This document shows positions 16,433 through 25,015 of a stretch of 64,000 nucleotides of DNA, piece after piece. The stretch's first letter is position 1, and each line of letters starts with the position of its first letter. This DNA comes from Actinomadura oligospora ATCC 43269 (GTDB taxonomy: Bacteria > Actinomycetota > Actinomycetes > Streptosporangiales > Streptosporangiaceae): assembly GCF_000518265.1 (NCBI RefSeq), contig NZ_JADG01000003.1:62001-126000 (forward strand), written 5' to 3'. The notes beneath the pieces were generated by a model, which was given only the letters and a program-made list of their open reading frames with translations, was not told where the DNA came from and searched no databases. A program made the translations under genes and the position numbers.

Positions 16433-16671
16433 GGGATGCTCCTCCGGCGAGTGAACGGAGAGCGAAAGACGCACTCACAAGAGAAGGCCGTAGGGGCCGC
16501 CACGATCCTTTACCGGCGCGGGCTTGGCGCAAGGGCTGCCGCTTCGTGCGAACACCGTCGATTTCACGAAGCTCGGTTCCAGAACGGCTGCGTCCTCGCA
16601 GTGGACTTGCTGCTGCTGAAGGACTTCACTGACGCGAGATGTGGAACGGCCATCCGGCCTATGCTTCTCGG

Positions 16672-17664
16672 GTGGCCAGACTTCCTCGCGTCCGCGCTGA
16701 GTTGATAGCCGAGTTCGATGAGCCCGTCGGTGCCGGGATCGGCAGAGTCCGCGGCGGCGGTTGGACGGTTCACGACACGGTGGGCAACGTCCTCTTGCTC
16801 GGCGCGGATCTGAAAGTTCGAGAACGCTTCCCTGTCCCTGGCCACTTTCGCGACGGCGGACGCTACGACTGGGACGTCCACCCCGGCGGTCGGTGGGCGG
16901 TGTTCGCCGGAGTCCACCGCACCGAATGCGTCGGGGCCGACGGCGCGGCCGTTTGGACACTCGATCACCCCGCGCGGCTTACCATCGACGCCGATCCGGT
17001 GCCGAGCTGTGCGGTGTTCCATCCCGGCGGCGATGAGTTGTGGGTGTTCGTTCCGGTCCTGGACGACGACCGGTTCGACGACGCCGGGTTCGGCACCCGG
17101 CGGCTGGTGGTGGACCTGCCCGGCATGACCGCCACCGGCACTCAGGCGGCCGATGAGTCCTGGGGCCAGGACGTCCTGTTCCATCCGGACGGCCAGCGAA
17201 CCGGCTCATCCTCCTTCGACGGGCACAGCGTCGACGGGTACTGGTGGCGATGGCAGGACGGCGCGGGATCAGTCGCCGCAGCCGGAGCCGGACACCCGAT
17301 CGACGTCCACCCCGACGGCACCGCCTGGCTTGGAAACGAATCCTGGACGCTCTCCATCAACCGATTCGAAGCTACGGCCGAGGCGGAAGACGGCGACTCC
17401 TCGATCCGATCGAGACATGAGTATGACCAGGCGTCCTTCATGGATCGGGAGCTCATCCTGGCCGTGCCCCGCGAGTCTGACTCCCACGTGTTGCTGGACG
17501 TCGGCACACTACGGGTTTCGGCCCTGGTGGAATACCCGAAGACCTTCAGCAACGAGAAGCGGGACGACATCGCCGGAGTAGGTGACGGCACGTGGATCAC
17601 CACCAGTCGACGCCGGTTCACAGGAACACGACTGCGTCGCTGGCGACCGGCGTCCCAGCCCTAA
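16672..17664 (+). CDS. Hypothetical beta-propeller-like protein
   Basis: A ~330-residue soluble protein I cannot assign to a named family. The sequence is rich in short beta-strand motifs with recurrent Asp/Gly/Trp turns (GGWTVHDTVGNVLLLGADLK, YDWDVHPGGRWAVFAGVHRT, DVHPDGTAWLGNESW), in the manner of WD40-like or NHL-like propellers, with about five or six such units. There is no signal peptide. The start is uncertain: GTG 16672 precedes the folded part, and GTG 16639 is an in-frame alternative; neither has a clear ribosome-binding site. The 3' end overlaps the convergent DUF397 gene by 4 bases. Confidence 0.6.
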   Translation: MARLPRVRAELIAEFDEPVGAGIGRVRGGGWTVHDTVGNVLLLGADLKVRERFPVPGHFRDGGRYDWDVHPGGRWAVFAGVHRTECVGADGAAVWTLDHPARLTIDADPVPSCAVFHPGGDELWVFVPVLDDDRFDDAGFGTRRLVVDLPGMTATGTQAADESWGQDVLFHPDGQRTGSSSFDGHSVDGYWWRWQDGAGSVAAAGAGHPIDVHPDGTAWLGNESWTLSINRFEATAEAEDGDSSIRSRHEYDQASFMDRELILAVPRESDSHVLLDVGTLRVSALVEYPKTFSNEKRDDIAGVGDGTWITTSRRRFTGTRLRRWRPASQP

Positions 17665-17846
17665 GTCACCTTGATGATCTGGGTGAGGGCGGCGAGCTCC
17701 TCGCGGGTCGTGGTCAGCCGGGGCCCATCGGGGTCCTTGCTGTCGCGCACGCCGACAGCGGATGCGAGGTCAGCGAGTTCGACGCAGTCCCCGCCGTTGT
17801 CGGCGCTGTGGCTGCTCTTTCTCCAGCGCGGGTCATCCAGTCCCAT
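17661..17846 (-). CDS. DUF397 protein
   Basis: A 61-residue DUF397 protein with WRKSSHSADNGGDCVELAD, VGVRDSKDPDGPRL and a C-terminal LAALTQIIKVT. DUF397 proteins are small partners almost always coded next to Scr1-type (XRE-DUF5753) regulators in actinomycetes and are required for developmental control in several streptomycetes. The gene overlaps the convergent propeller-like gene by 4 bases. It is the third DUF397 unit of this locus, most similar to the first half of the fused gene at 17989-18429. Confidence 0.9.
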   Translation of the reverse strand: MGLDDPRWRKSSHSADNGGDCVELADLASAVGVRDSKDPDGPRLTTTREELAALTQIIKVT

Positions 17847-17927
17847 GTTCTCGGCCGCCTTCCTGGTCTTGCTGAAGGGTGACGTTCATTGTCGATACCC
17901 GTGCCGGGGCTGACCAGACGCTTCCCG

Positions 17928-18249
17928 AAAGACGAACGCCCCTCGTTCCGCCGTGGTAGGGGAGCGGGGACGTTGCTGTGTTTGTGATTCAGATGTTCTT
18001 GATGATCTGGGTGAGGGTGGCGAGGTTCTCGCGCGTGACGGTGAGGTGGGGGCCCTCGGGGTCCTTGCTGTCGCGCACGCCGACCGTGGTCGCGAGGTCG
18101 GCGAGTTCGATGCAGTTTCCGCCGTTCTCGCCACTGTGGCTACTCTTGCGCCACGCTGGCATGTCGGCCTTCATAGTGCCTTGATCTCCTTTTGGATTAC
18201 TTCGAGTGACTGGCTTTCTGGGGGTGCCTTGGCCTGGAGCTTCCGAAGT
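17928..18249. repeat. 322-bp segmental duplication, copy B
   Basis: This block is a diverged copy of 18512-18833 in the same orientation. It contains the downstream spacer, a DUF397 gene and the last ~24 codons of the Scr1 regulator. The boundary at 18246-18249 falls exactly where the preceding DUF397 gene should have its stop codon. Confidence 0.75.
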
Positions 18250-18429
18250 CACCTTGATGATCTGGGTGAGGGCGGCGAGGTCCTCGCGCGTCATCGTGAG
18301 CCGGGGCCCCTCGGGGTCCCTGCTGTCGCGCACGCCGACCGAAGGAGTGAGGTCGGCGAGCTCGACGCAGTCCCCGCCGTTCTCACCGCTGTGGCTGCTC
18401 TTTATCCAGCGTGAGTTGTTCTGGCTCAT
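17989..18429 (-). CDS. Tandem two-domain DUF397 protein
   Basis: This 146-residue frame holds two DUF397 domains instead of one. The first (MSQNNSRWIKSSHSGENGGD ... ALTQIIKVT) runs straight into a 25-residue linker SEAPGQGTPRKPVTRSN..., then the second domain (MKADMPAWRKSSHSGENGGN ... TQIIKNI). The linker DNA is not a designed linker. In another frame it encodes LRKLQAKAPPESQSLEVIQ, a copy of the C-terminus of the Scr1 regulator next door. The fusion arose because a 322-bp duplication joined one DUF397 gene, minus its stop codon, to a duplicate of the regulator tail plus its DUF397 gene. The second domain may also be made separately from its own ATG at 18174. Confidence 0.75.
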   Translation of the reverse strand: MSQNNSRWIKSSHSGENGGDCVELADLTPSVGVRDSRDPEGPRLTMTREDLAALTQIIKVTSEAPGQGTPRKPVTRSNPKGDQGTMKADMPAWRKSSHSGENGGNCIELADLATTVGVRDSKDPEGPHLTVTRENLATLTQIIKNI

Positions 18430-18511
18430 GATTCTTGGGCGCCTTCGGTAGTCGTGACCGGCAAGCCCTCCTTGCCATACCCGGGCCCAGGTTCGGTCAG
18501 TCACGTCAGGC

Positions 18512-18833
18512 AAAGAAGAACGCCCTCGTTCCGCCGGTGGAGGGGGAGCGGGGGCGTTGCTGTGTTTGTGATTCAGATGTTCTTGATGATCTGGGTGAGG
18601 GTGGCGAGGTTCTCGCGCGTGACGGTGAGGTGGGGGCCCTCGGGGTCCTTGCTGTCGCGCACGCCGACCACGGTCGCGAGGTCAGCGAGTTCGATGCAGG
18701 CTCCGCCGTTCTCGCCGCTGTAGCTGCTCTTGCGCCACCTGGGCATGTCGGCCTTCATAGTGCCTCAATCCCTTTCAGGATTACTTCGAGTGACTGGTTT
18801 TCGGGGAGTGCCTTGGCCTGAAGCTTCCTAAGT
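18512..18833. repeat. 322-bp segmental duplication, copy A (parent)
   Basis: This is the parent copy of the duplicated block. It spans the spacer, the single-domain DUF397 gene and the end of the intact Scr1 regulator gene. The two copies match closely over the DUF397 coding part and the shared GTTGCTGTGTTTGTGATTCA spacer, with scattered substitutions. Confidence 0.75.
18573..18758 (-). CDS. DUF397 protein, partner of the Scr1 regulator
   Basis: A 61-residue DUF397 protein (MKADMPRWRKSSYSGENGGA, IELADLATVVGVRDSKDPEG, LATLTQIIKNI). Its ATG overlaps the TGA of the upstream Scr1-type regulator by 4 bases (ATGA), so the two are translationally coupled, the standard arrangement for regulator and partner. 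This is the ancestral unit of the local duplication. Confidence 0.92.
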   Translation of the reverse strand: MKADMPRWRKSSYSGENGGACIELADLATVVGVRDSKDPEGPHLTVTRENLATLTQIIKNI

Positions 18834-19555
18834 GCCTCCGACAAGCTGCTCAGGTCTTCGCGGGCGTCGGTCGTAACGCCTCGGACCGTGGTTTCCAAAT
18901 ATGCTACCTGGGTGCGATCCGGCATGGTGGCGATGCCAAAGGCCCCTCCGGTCCCTGCGGGCTGGCCGAAGAGCGTCACGACCTGCACGGAGATGTTCGG
19001 GCGCTCGGCCATGGAGGCCAGGTGCTGCAGTTGCTCTTTTCTGGTCTCACGTGTGCCGATGGGGTAGGTGAGCGCTGCCCGGGTCAGCAACACCGTGAGG
19101 GGGATGGGGGCCGGGTCGTCTCGTGTCAGGATCTCTTGGCGTTCGAGACGGCTCTTGATGGCCTTCTCTGTCCTGAGGAACTCGAACGCGTACGACTCGG
19201 TCTGGAGGAGGCCTGGGATGATCGTCGGCTCCCACCAGACGAGCGACTCGGCCTCGCCTTCTATCGCGGACCAGTCGGCGAACCAGCTGGGGACCGGGCT
19301 GCCGTCCTTGTAGAGGTCCTCCCACAGCTCCAGAAGAGCCCCGTTCGCCCCGGTCATCTGGTCGGCGACCACAGCGAATTCCCGCTTGCACGCCTTCTTG
19401 CCGTTTTCGATTTGCGAGACGAACGAGGCGGTTACATGGGTCCGCGCGGCTATGGCCTCTTGTGTGATGTTCGCCCGATTTCTGTGGCGCTTCATCTGGC
19501 TGCCGAACGCCTTGAGGGCGGGCTCTGACGTGGGACGTTGCCGCCGAGGACGCAT
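18755..19555 (-). CDS. Scr1-type XRE regulator with DUF5753 domain
   Basis: A 266-residue regulator. The helix-turn-helix (~15-75) reads FGSQMKRHRNRANITQEAIA with the recognition stretch VTASFVSQIENGKKACKREF. The rest (~85-265) is the DUF5753 domain (VPSWFADWSAIEGEAESLVW, PGLLQTESYAFEFLR, a central SVQVVTLFGQPAG and a final LRKLQAKALPENQSLEVI). I start at ATG 19555 because GGGAG lies 7 bases upstream; an in-frame GTG at 19561 is too close to it. Such regulators with DUF397 partners act in development and antibiotic production in related bacteria. It faces an ATP-binding regulator gene across ~150 bases. Confidence 0.92.
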   Translation of the reverse strand: MRPRRQRPTSEPALKAFGSQMKRHRNRANITQEAIAARTHVTASFVSQIENGKKACKREFAVVADQMTGANGALLELWEDLYKDGSPVPSWFADWSAIEGEAESLVWWEPTIIPGLLQTESYAFEFLRTEKAIKSRLERQEILTRDDPAPIPLTVLLTRAALTYPIGTRETRKEQLQHLASMAERPNISVQVVTLFGQPAGTGGAFGIATMPDRTQVAYLETTVRGVTTDAREDLSSLSEALRKLQAKALPENQSLEVILKGIEAL

Positions 19556-19703
19556 GATCACGCTCCCTTAACCGAGGTAACCAGGATCGTTGTGCGCTTT
19601 GTACTTCTGAACTCTTCGAGCAGGTTCATTGCGAGTGTAGACGGTTGGGGCTTATCAACATGTGGACACGCGAAAAATCATTCGGAGAGGGAGGGTGACC
19701 GGC

Positions 19704-20123
19704 ATGTCCATGCAGATCACGCCGTGCAGCCCGACGCCTCGGCTGGCGATCGACCGAAACGATCAGGAGGGGGTCAAGGATGCACGGGATTTTCTGGGTG
19801 ATCTGCTGCAGGCGATCGGCATAGCCGACCCGGACGTGCTGTACACGGCGAAGCTGATCGTGACTGAATTGGTCACGAATGCCATCAAGCACACCGAAAC
19901 CGCAGACATCGTCCTTCGCGCGTACGTGGCGGAGGACGGCCGTCCGACGATCGAGGTGGACGACGACAGCAACGTCCGCCCGGTGGTCAGGCCGATCACC
20001 CTCGACTCCTTCTCGGGCCGGGGGCTCGCCCTCATCGACGAGATCGCCGCCTGCTGGGGATGGGCGTTGCTCGATGGTGGCGGCAAGACCGTGTGGGCCG
20101 TCCTGGATCTGGTGGTGCCGTGA
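19704..20123 (+). CDS. ATP-binding regulatory protein (anti-sigma-factor-kinase-like)
   Basis: A 139-residue single HATPase_c_2 domain like RsbW/SpoIIAB. The N-box KLIVTELVTNAIKHTETADI and the G1-like IEVDDDSNVRP and G2-like FSGRGLALIDEIAACWG are all present; the C-terminus is WAVLDLVV. These stand-alone domains are abundant in actinomycetes next to XRE/DUF397 pairs and are thought to act as regulatory kinases of sigma-factor systems. ATG 19704 has GGAGGG 8 bases upstream. The stop overlaps the next small gene by 4 bases (GTGA). Confidence 0.88.
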   Translation: MSMQITPCSPTPRLAIDRNDQEGVKDARDFLGDLLQAIGIADPDVLYTAKLIVTELVTNAIKHTETADIVLRAYVAEDGRPTIEVDDDSNVRPVVRPITLDSFSGRGLALIDEIAACWGWALLDGGGKTVWAVLDLVVP

Positions 20124-20344
20124 TCGGGGGGAGGGGGACCGTTCCGGCGCGGGAGGTCATCCTGCTCGTGCTCCGGCGGATGTTCCCCGCCTGGGACATC
20201 CACCTGTGCCGTCAGGGCATCTGGCGCGCGGAGGGTTCCATCCTCATCTCGGCCAGCTCGTGTGACGGGTTCGTCCAGGCGCTGGGCGACGCCGATCCCG
20301 AGGCGTTCGCGAAGGTGCTCGAAGACCTGCGCCTGCCCACCTAG
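20120..20344 (+). CDS. Small hypothetical protein coupled to ATP-binding regulator
   Basis: A 74-residue protein starting at GTG 20120, inside the stop of the ATP-binding gene. Sequence features: REVILLVLRRMFPAWDIHLC, then GIWRAEGSILISAS, and DPEAFAKVLEDLRLPT at the end. No signal peptide or membrane helix. I do not know the family. The translational coupling suggests a partner of the ATP-binding protein. Confidence 0.6.
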   Translation: MIGGRGTVPAREVILLVLRRMFPAWDIHLCRQGIWRAEGSILISASSCDGFVQALGDADPEAFAKVLEDLRLPT

Positions 20345-20494
20345 ACAGGGAGGTCGGCGAGGGGCCGCATCCACCCCGTCTCGCGTCGACCCCGTCGGCC
20401 TCCCGCCAGACCCCGTCCGGCTCCGTGGCGCGCAGGTCATCAGCGGCCGGGAGGCGCGCTCCGGGATCTCACCCGCCGGAAGCCGCAAAAAGGG

Positions 20495-20527
20495 CTCGCC
20501 GCCCTCGAGGGTTCCGAGGGCGGCGAG
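20495..20527. terminator. Bidirectional hairpin between convergent genes
   Basis: A perfect 13-bp inverted repeat (CTCGCCGCCCTCG and CGAGGGCGGCGAG) with a 7-base loop. It lies 150 bases after the small hypothetical gene and 12 bases after the RCC1 gene stop on the other strand. A run of A precedes it, which is a T-run for the minus-strand transcript. Confidence 0.8.
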
Positions 20528-20538
20528 TGTGGTGGTGG

Positions 20539-22533
20539 CTACTTGTAGGTGATGTCCACTCTCAGGTGGGCCTCGTTGGAGACGACTCGTTCGCCGTCGT
20601 CCTGGTTGGTGCCGGACGCGATGGCGGTGTTGTCGACGTAGCCCTGGGACTTCTCCCGCGAGGTGGCCTTGTGGACGCTGTAGCAGGTGACCGACTGTCC
20701 GGGTTCGAGGCTTCCGGACGAGCAGGACACGTCCCCGGTCAGGGAGTCGTGGACGGTGATCGCGTCGATCATCGTCTCGCCGTCGTTGGTGACGACGAAG
20801 CGGTACCGGATCACGTCGTGGTCGCGCCAGGCGCTCATGCGGGCGCCCCGCCTGGGCTTGGACCAGGTCCTGTGCTTGACCTTGTGCCCGGTCTTGTACC
20901 CGGTTTTGGTCCCGGACGGGCCGACGAACCCGGCGAACTCCTTGGTCAGGTGAAGGCTGGCCTCCGTCGGTTCGGCGCCGTGGATGGTGACCGTGACGGG
21001 CTCGGAGGTGGACGGGCCGCACTGGCCGTCGCCCTGGTAGTGCGCGATGACGGCGTGCTCACCGACGTCCAGGCTGCTGACGGTGAGGGTGGCCGTGCCG
21101 TCCACGAGTTCGGCGGCGCCCAGCGGGATTCCGTCGGCCTCGAAGACGACCGAGCCGGTCGCGGTTCCGGCCGGGCAGTCCACCTGGGCCGTCAGGGTGA
21201 CCGGCTGGCCGTGCGCCTGCTCGTTTGGCGAGGCCTCCAGCGTGGTCGTGGTGTCCGCGGGTTCGACCGGGACGACGGCCAGCGTGTGATACTGGCCGGC
21301 CCCGATCACCAGGACCCGGACGTCTTGGGGCATGTCCGCCATGACGGGCAGGCTGCGGTTGGTGGTGCCGCCGTCGCCGAGTTGGCCGTAGCGGTTGTAT
21401 CCCCAGGTCAGCACCCTGCCCTCGGACGTCAGCGCCACGGTGTGGTCGTCTCCGCCCGCGATCGCGGTGACGGTGGTGCCCTCGGGCAGGTGGACGTGGA
21501 TCGGCACGAGGCTGCGCGTGGTGCTGCCGTTGCCCAGCTGGCCGTAGGAGTTGTCGCCCCAGGCGAGCATCCGCCCGTCGGAGTCGAGCGCGAGGCTGAA
21601 CCAGCCGTGGCCGCTCCCGTCCCCGAGCGAGGTGATGGTGGTTCCCGCGGGGAGGTGCACCTGGACCGGGACGTTGCTGGTGGTGGTGCTGTTGTTGCCG
21701 AGCTGGCCATAGTTGTTCCATCCCCACGACCAGAGGCGACCGTCGGACGACAGGGCCAGGCTGTGGGCCGAACCCCCGACGACCGCCGTGAAATCGACGT
21801 TTTCGGGGAGGGGAACCCGCACTGGGACGCTGCTGTCGTTGTAGTTGCCGGTCCCGAGCTGGCCGGTGTTGTTGTAGCCCCAGGAGAGGACGTGTCCGGC
21901 AGAGGTCACCGCGAGGCTGTGCCCGGCTCCCGCGCCGATCGCGGTGATCGTGGTGCCGCTCGGCAGGTCCACCTCGACGGGCGCGTGCCGGTCGGTGGTG
22001 CTTCCGTCCCCGACCTGGCCGAAGTCGTTGTACCCCCACGCGAAGAGCCGTCCCGTGGAGGTGAGCGCGATGGTGTGGTCGTCGCCGGTGGCGATGGCGG
22101 TGATGGTGACACCTTCGGGCAGGGCCACCCGGACCGGCACGAGGCTGCCGTTGGAGGTGCCGTCCCCGAGCTGGCCGTTGGGGTTCTCGCCCCAGGACCA
22201 GACCTGCCCGTCCGAGGTCAGTGCGACGCTGAACCCGTAACCACCGCTGACCTGCTTGACCGAGGTGCCCGCGGGGAGCAGCGCCGTCACCGGCACGCTG
22301 CTGTGCGCGGTGGAGTCGTTCCCCAGCTGCCCGAACTGGTTGCGTCCCCAGGTCAGCACCTGGGTCGCGGCGTCACCGGGTTGACGGCCTTGCGCGGCGG
22401 CCCTGTCGGCCTGGACGCCCGTCAGCCCGACCACCATCGCCACGGCCACCACCGCGGCGATGAATCGATTCGTTTCCGCCCGTGCCCGGCGATACGGCCG
22501 GTCCGGCTTTCGCCCGCGGTGATGGAGCGCCAC
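20539..22533 (-). CDS. Secreted RCC1-repeat propeller with Ig-like and DUF11-like domains
   Basis: A 664-residue exported protein. A long basic n-region and hydrophobic core (FIAAVVAVAMVVGLTGVQAD) form the export signal. Seven RCC1-type units follow (~50-425), each built on WGxNxxGQLGxGS and HxxALTxxGR, enough for one complete seven-bladed propeller. An Ig-like (Big_3-type) domain (~430-525: TTTTLEASPNEQAHGQPVTL) and a DUF11-like C-terminal domain (~540-664: IRYRFVVTNDGETMIDAITV) follow. No cell-wall sorting signal is seen. GTG 22533 was chosen for GGGGGA 5 bases upstream. Function unknown; it would act as an extracellular binding scaffold. Confidence 0.85.
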   Translation of the reverse strand: MALHHRGRKPDRPYRRARAETNRFIAAVVAVAMVVGLTGVQADRAAAQGRQPGDAATQVLTWGRNQFGQLGNDSTAHSSVPVTALLPAGTSVKQVSGGYGFSVALTSDGQVWSWGENPNGQLGDGTSNGSLVPVRVALPEGVTITAIATGDDHTIALTSTGRLFAWGYNDFGQVGDGSTTDRHAPVEVDLPSGTTITAIGAGAGHSLAVTSAGHVLSWGYNNTGQLGTGNYNDSSVPVRVPLPENVDFTAVVGGSAHSLALSSDGRLWSWGWNNYGQLGNNSTTTSNVPVQVHLPAGTTITSLGDGSGHGWFSLALDSDGRMLAWGDNSYGQLGNGSTTRSLVPIHVHLPEGTTVTAIAGGDDHTVALTSEGRVLTWGYNRYGQLGDGGTTNRSLPVMADMPQDVRVLVIGAGQYHTLAVVPVEPADTTTTLEASPNEQAHGQPVTLTAQVDCPAGTATGSVVFEADGIPLGAAELVDGTATLTVSSLDVGEHAVIAHYQGDGQCGPSTSEPVTVTIHGAEPTEASLHLTKEFAGFVGPSGTKTGYKTGHKVKHRTWSKPRRGARMSAWRDHDVIRYRFVVTNDGETMIDAITVHDSLTGDVSCSSGSLEPGQSVTCYSVHKATSREKSQGYVDNTAIASGTNQDDGERVVSNEAHLRVDITYK

Positions 22534-22726
22534 GATTCCCCCATTGAAGACAAGAGCGCGCACAAAGGAGCGCGAACCCAGGGAATCGAAACGTAGCAAG
22601 ATCGCGGTTGCCCATTGATCAACCGACACCCAAGGCGACGCCTAATTGCGCGACCCCGAATGGGGAGATTTCTTTTATGGCCGAAATTGCTGGCGGTGGC
22701 CGAATGTGTGGGTGATGCCACCGCCG

Positions 22727-24238
22727 TCAGGCGTCAGGCGGAACGGTGTCCCGGAGGAGGGGGAGGAGGATGCGGAAGGTGGCGCCCTCGCCGGGGGCCG
22801 TCCGCAGGTCCAGCTCGCCGTTGTGGGCCGTGACCAGGGCCTGGGCTATGGGGAGGCCGAGGCCGGAGCCGCCGGTGGTGCGGTTGCGGGAGTCGTCGGT
22901 CCGGTAGAAGCGGTCGAACACGTGACGGCGCTCCTCGGAGGTCAGGCCGGGGCCCTGGTCGGCGACTTCGAGGACGGCGTGGTCGCCGATGGTTCCCACA
23001 CCGATGCGGACGGGCGTGCCCGGCGGGGTGTGGGCGACGGCGTTGCCGACCAGGTTGGTGACGACCTGGCGGAGGCGCGCCTCGTCCGCCAGGGCGGGGG
23101 CGCTGGACGGACGGCCTCCGTCCGGGCCGGTGAGGGTGACCGGGCGGGCGGCGTCCAGGGCGCGGACGTCGTGGAGGGCGTCGGCGGCGAGGGTGCGCAG
23201 GTCCATGGGGGCCAGGTCGAGGTCGAAGGCGGAGCCGTGGGCGGCCTCGTCCACGCGGGCCAGCAGGAACATGTCCTCGACCAGGCGGGTGAGGCGGGCG
23301 GACTCCGCGGCGATGCGGTCCATGGTGCGGTCGACGTCCGCGCGGGTGGGGAGGGCGCCGAGGCGGTAGAGGTCGGTGTAGCCGCGGATGCCGACCAGGG
23401 GTGTGCGGAGTTCGTGGCTGGCGTCGGCGAAGAACCGGCGGGTGCGGGCCTCGGCCTCGGCGCGGTCGCGGAAGGCGGTGTCGATCTCGGCGAGCATCCG
23501 GTTGAGGGCGCTGGTGAGGTGGCCGACCTCGGTGCGCGGGCCCGCGAGTTCGGGGACGCGGTGGGAGTAGTCGCCCGCGGCGATGGCGGTGGTGGTCTCC
23601 TCGATGCGGGTCAGCGGGCGCAGGCTGGAGCGGACGGCGATCCAGCCCGCGGCGGCGAGGACGGCGAGGAGCGCGAGGCCCGCGATGAGGGAGAAGAGGC
23701 CCGTCCGGGCGATCGTCCGGCGGATCTCGTCCAGGGACGTGGCGACCGCGATGCTCCCGGACGCGGCTCGCTCCGGCGGGCCGAGCAGGGACGTCCCGGA
23801 CCGGGGAAGCGTGACGACGCGCCACGGGTGGTCGCCTTCGAGGGCCTGGACGGTGAAGGGGCGTCCCTTCCTGGCCGTGACGGCGGCACGGTCCAGGCCG
23901 GGCAGCTTCGGGCCGCCGCCGGGGAGCGCGGTCCCGGCGTCGTAGACGCGCCGGACCGAGCCCTTGTCGTCCGCGAAGGTGATCGTCGTGTCGCCGAGGA
24001 CGCTCAGCGCCGGGATGCTCGCCCGGCTGTTGCTGGCGGGCGGCAGCGGCGCGCGGGAGGCGACCTCGGCGGTGAGGGTGAGCCGGTCGTCCAGGCGTCC
24101 CTGGAGGTAGCCGCCGATTCCCAGGGTGACGACCGCCCCGGCGGCCAGGAGCCCCACCGCGACCAGGGCGACGGACAGGCAGAGGAGCCGCGTCCGCAGC
24201 GACGTCCGCCAGAGCAGCCCCCCGGTCCGGCCGGTCAC
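22727..24238 (-). CDS. Membrane sensor histidine kinase of the MMPL operon
   Basis: A 503-residue kinase. First membrane helix ~18-42 (LCLSVALVAVGLLAAGAVVT), a ~130-residue extracytoplasmic sensor, second helix ~155-178 (LFSLIAGLALLAVLAAAGWI), and HAMP (TRIEETTTAIAAGDYSHRVP). The HisKA box ADASHELRTPLVGIRGYTDL has the phospho-acceptor at His275; N, G1 and G2 boxes (NLVGNAVAHTPP, VADQGPGL, GSGLGLPIAQ) complete it. GTG 24238 overlaps the response-regulator stop by 4 bases. The order MMPL-regulator-kinase on one strand suggests that the kinase monitors the envelope or the exported compound and tunes the exporter. Confidence 0.92.
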   Translation of the reverse strand: MTGRTGGLLWRTSLRTRLLCLSVALVAVGLLAAGAVVTLGIGGYLQGRLDDRLTLTAEVASRAPLPPASNSRASIPALSVLGDTTITFADDKGSVRRVYDAGTALPGGGPKLPGLDRAAVTARKGRPFTVQALEGDHPWRVVTLPRSGTSLLGPPERAASGSIAVATSLDEIRRTIARTGLFSLIAGLALLAVLAAAGWIAVRSSLRPLTRIEETTTAIAAGDYSHRVPELAGPRTEVGHLTSALNRMLAEIDTAFRDRAEAEARTRRFFADASHELRTPLVGIRGYTDLYRLGALPTRADVDRTMDRIAAESARLTRLVEDMFLLARVDEAAHGSAFDLDLAPMDLRTLAADALHDVRALDAARPVTLTGPDGGRPSSAPALADEARLRQVVTNLVGNAVAHTPPGTPVRIGVGTIGDHAVLEVADQGPGLTSEERRHVFDRFYRTDDSRNRTTGGSGLGLPIAQALVTAHNGELDLRTAPGEGATFRILLPLLRDTVPPDA

Positions 24239-24984
24239 GGCCGTGGCCCCCGCAGGACGTAGCCGACGCCGCGCACGGTGTGGATGAGTTTGGGTTCGCC
24301 GGTGTCGACCTTGCGGCGCAGGTAGCTGATGTAGGTGTCGACGATGCTCGGGTCGCCGCCGAAGTCGTACTCCCACACGCTCAGCAGAATCTGGCTCTTG
24401 GTCAGCGTCCGCTCGGCGTTGGCCATCAGCAGGCGCAGCAGGCGGAACTCGGTCGGGGAGAGCCGGACGGCCCGTCCGGCGCGGGTGACGCGGTGGCCCT
24501 CCGGTTCGAGTTCCAGGTCGCCGACGACGAGCCGGGGCGGCGGCTCGCCGCGCGTGCGGCGCAGCACGGCGCGGATCCGCGCGATGAGCTCCTCCAGGTC
24601 GAACGGCTTGGTGACGTAGTCGTCGCCGCCGATCTCCAGGCCGTGGATGCGGTCGCGGCGGTCCTCGCGCGCGGTGACGAACAGGACGGGCACCTGCCCG
24701 CCCATCGCGTCGCGGGGACCGGCGCGCAGCTCCCGGACGACCTCGAAGCCGTCCATGTCCGGGAGCATGACGTCGAGCAGCACCAGGTCGGGCGGGCGCG
24801 CCGCGGCCAGGTCGAGGGCCTCCCGGCCGGTCGCGGCGGCGTCCACCTCGAAGCCCGCGTAGCGCAGCGCGGTGCGCAGCAGTTCGCGGACGGTCGGCTC
24901 GTCGTCCACGACCAGCAGGTGGTCCTTGCGCATGGGTGTGTCGTCCGTCTCGGGTGGTGGTCCGGCCTGTCGATTAGAGATCAT
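24235..24984 (-). CDS. OmpR-family response regulator of the MMPL operon
   Basis: A 249-residue regulator. The receiver has VVDDEPTVRELLRTALRYAG, phospho-acceptor Asp71 in VLLDVMLPD, FVTAR and YVTKPF. The winged-helix output has LSPTEFRLLRLLMANAERTL, ILLSVWEYDFGGDPSIVDTY and IHTVRGVGYVL. The start is listed at ATG 24984; ATG 24933, directly before RKDHLLVVDDE, fits the usual family length better and cannot be excluded since neither has a strong ribosome-binding site. It lies 31 bases downstream of the MMPL exporter gene and is coupled to its kinase. Confidence 0.92.
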   Translation of the reverse strand: MISNRQAGPPPETDDTPMRKDHLLVVDDEPTVRELLRTALRYAGFEVDAAATGREALDLAAARPPDLVLLDVMLPDMDGFEVVRELRAGPRDAMGGQVPVLFVTAREDRRDRIHGLEIGGDDYVTKPFDLEELIARIRAVLRRTRGEPPPRLVVGDLELEPEGHRVTRAGRAVRLSPTEFRLLRLLMANAERTLTKSQILLSVWEYDFGGDPSIVDTYISYLRRKVDTGEPKLIHTVRGVGYVLRGPRP

Positions 24985-25015
24985 GCCCTGCGGTCGTGGA
25001 CGGCAAGCGGGCAGG

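Noticed and set aside
20425..22596. A 723-residue open frame on the plus strand over the RCC1 gene
   Set aside because: Its apparent repeats are only the antisense image of the RCC1 units; no start signal.
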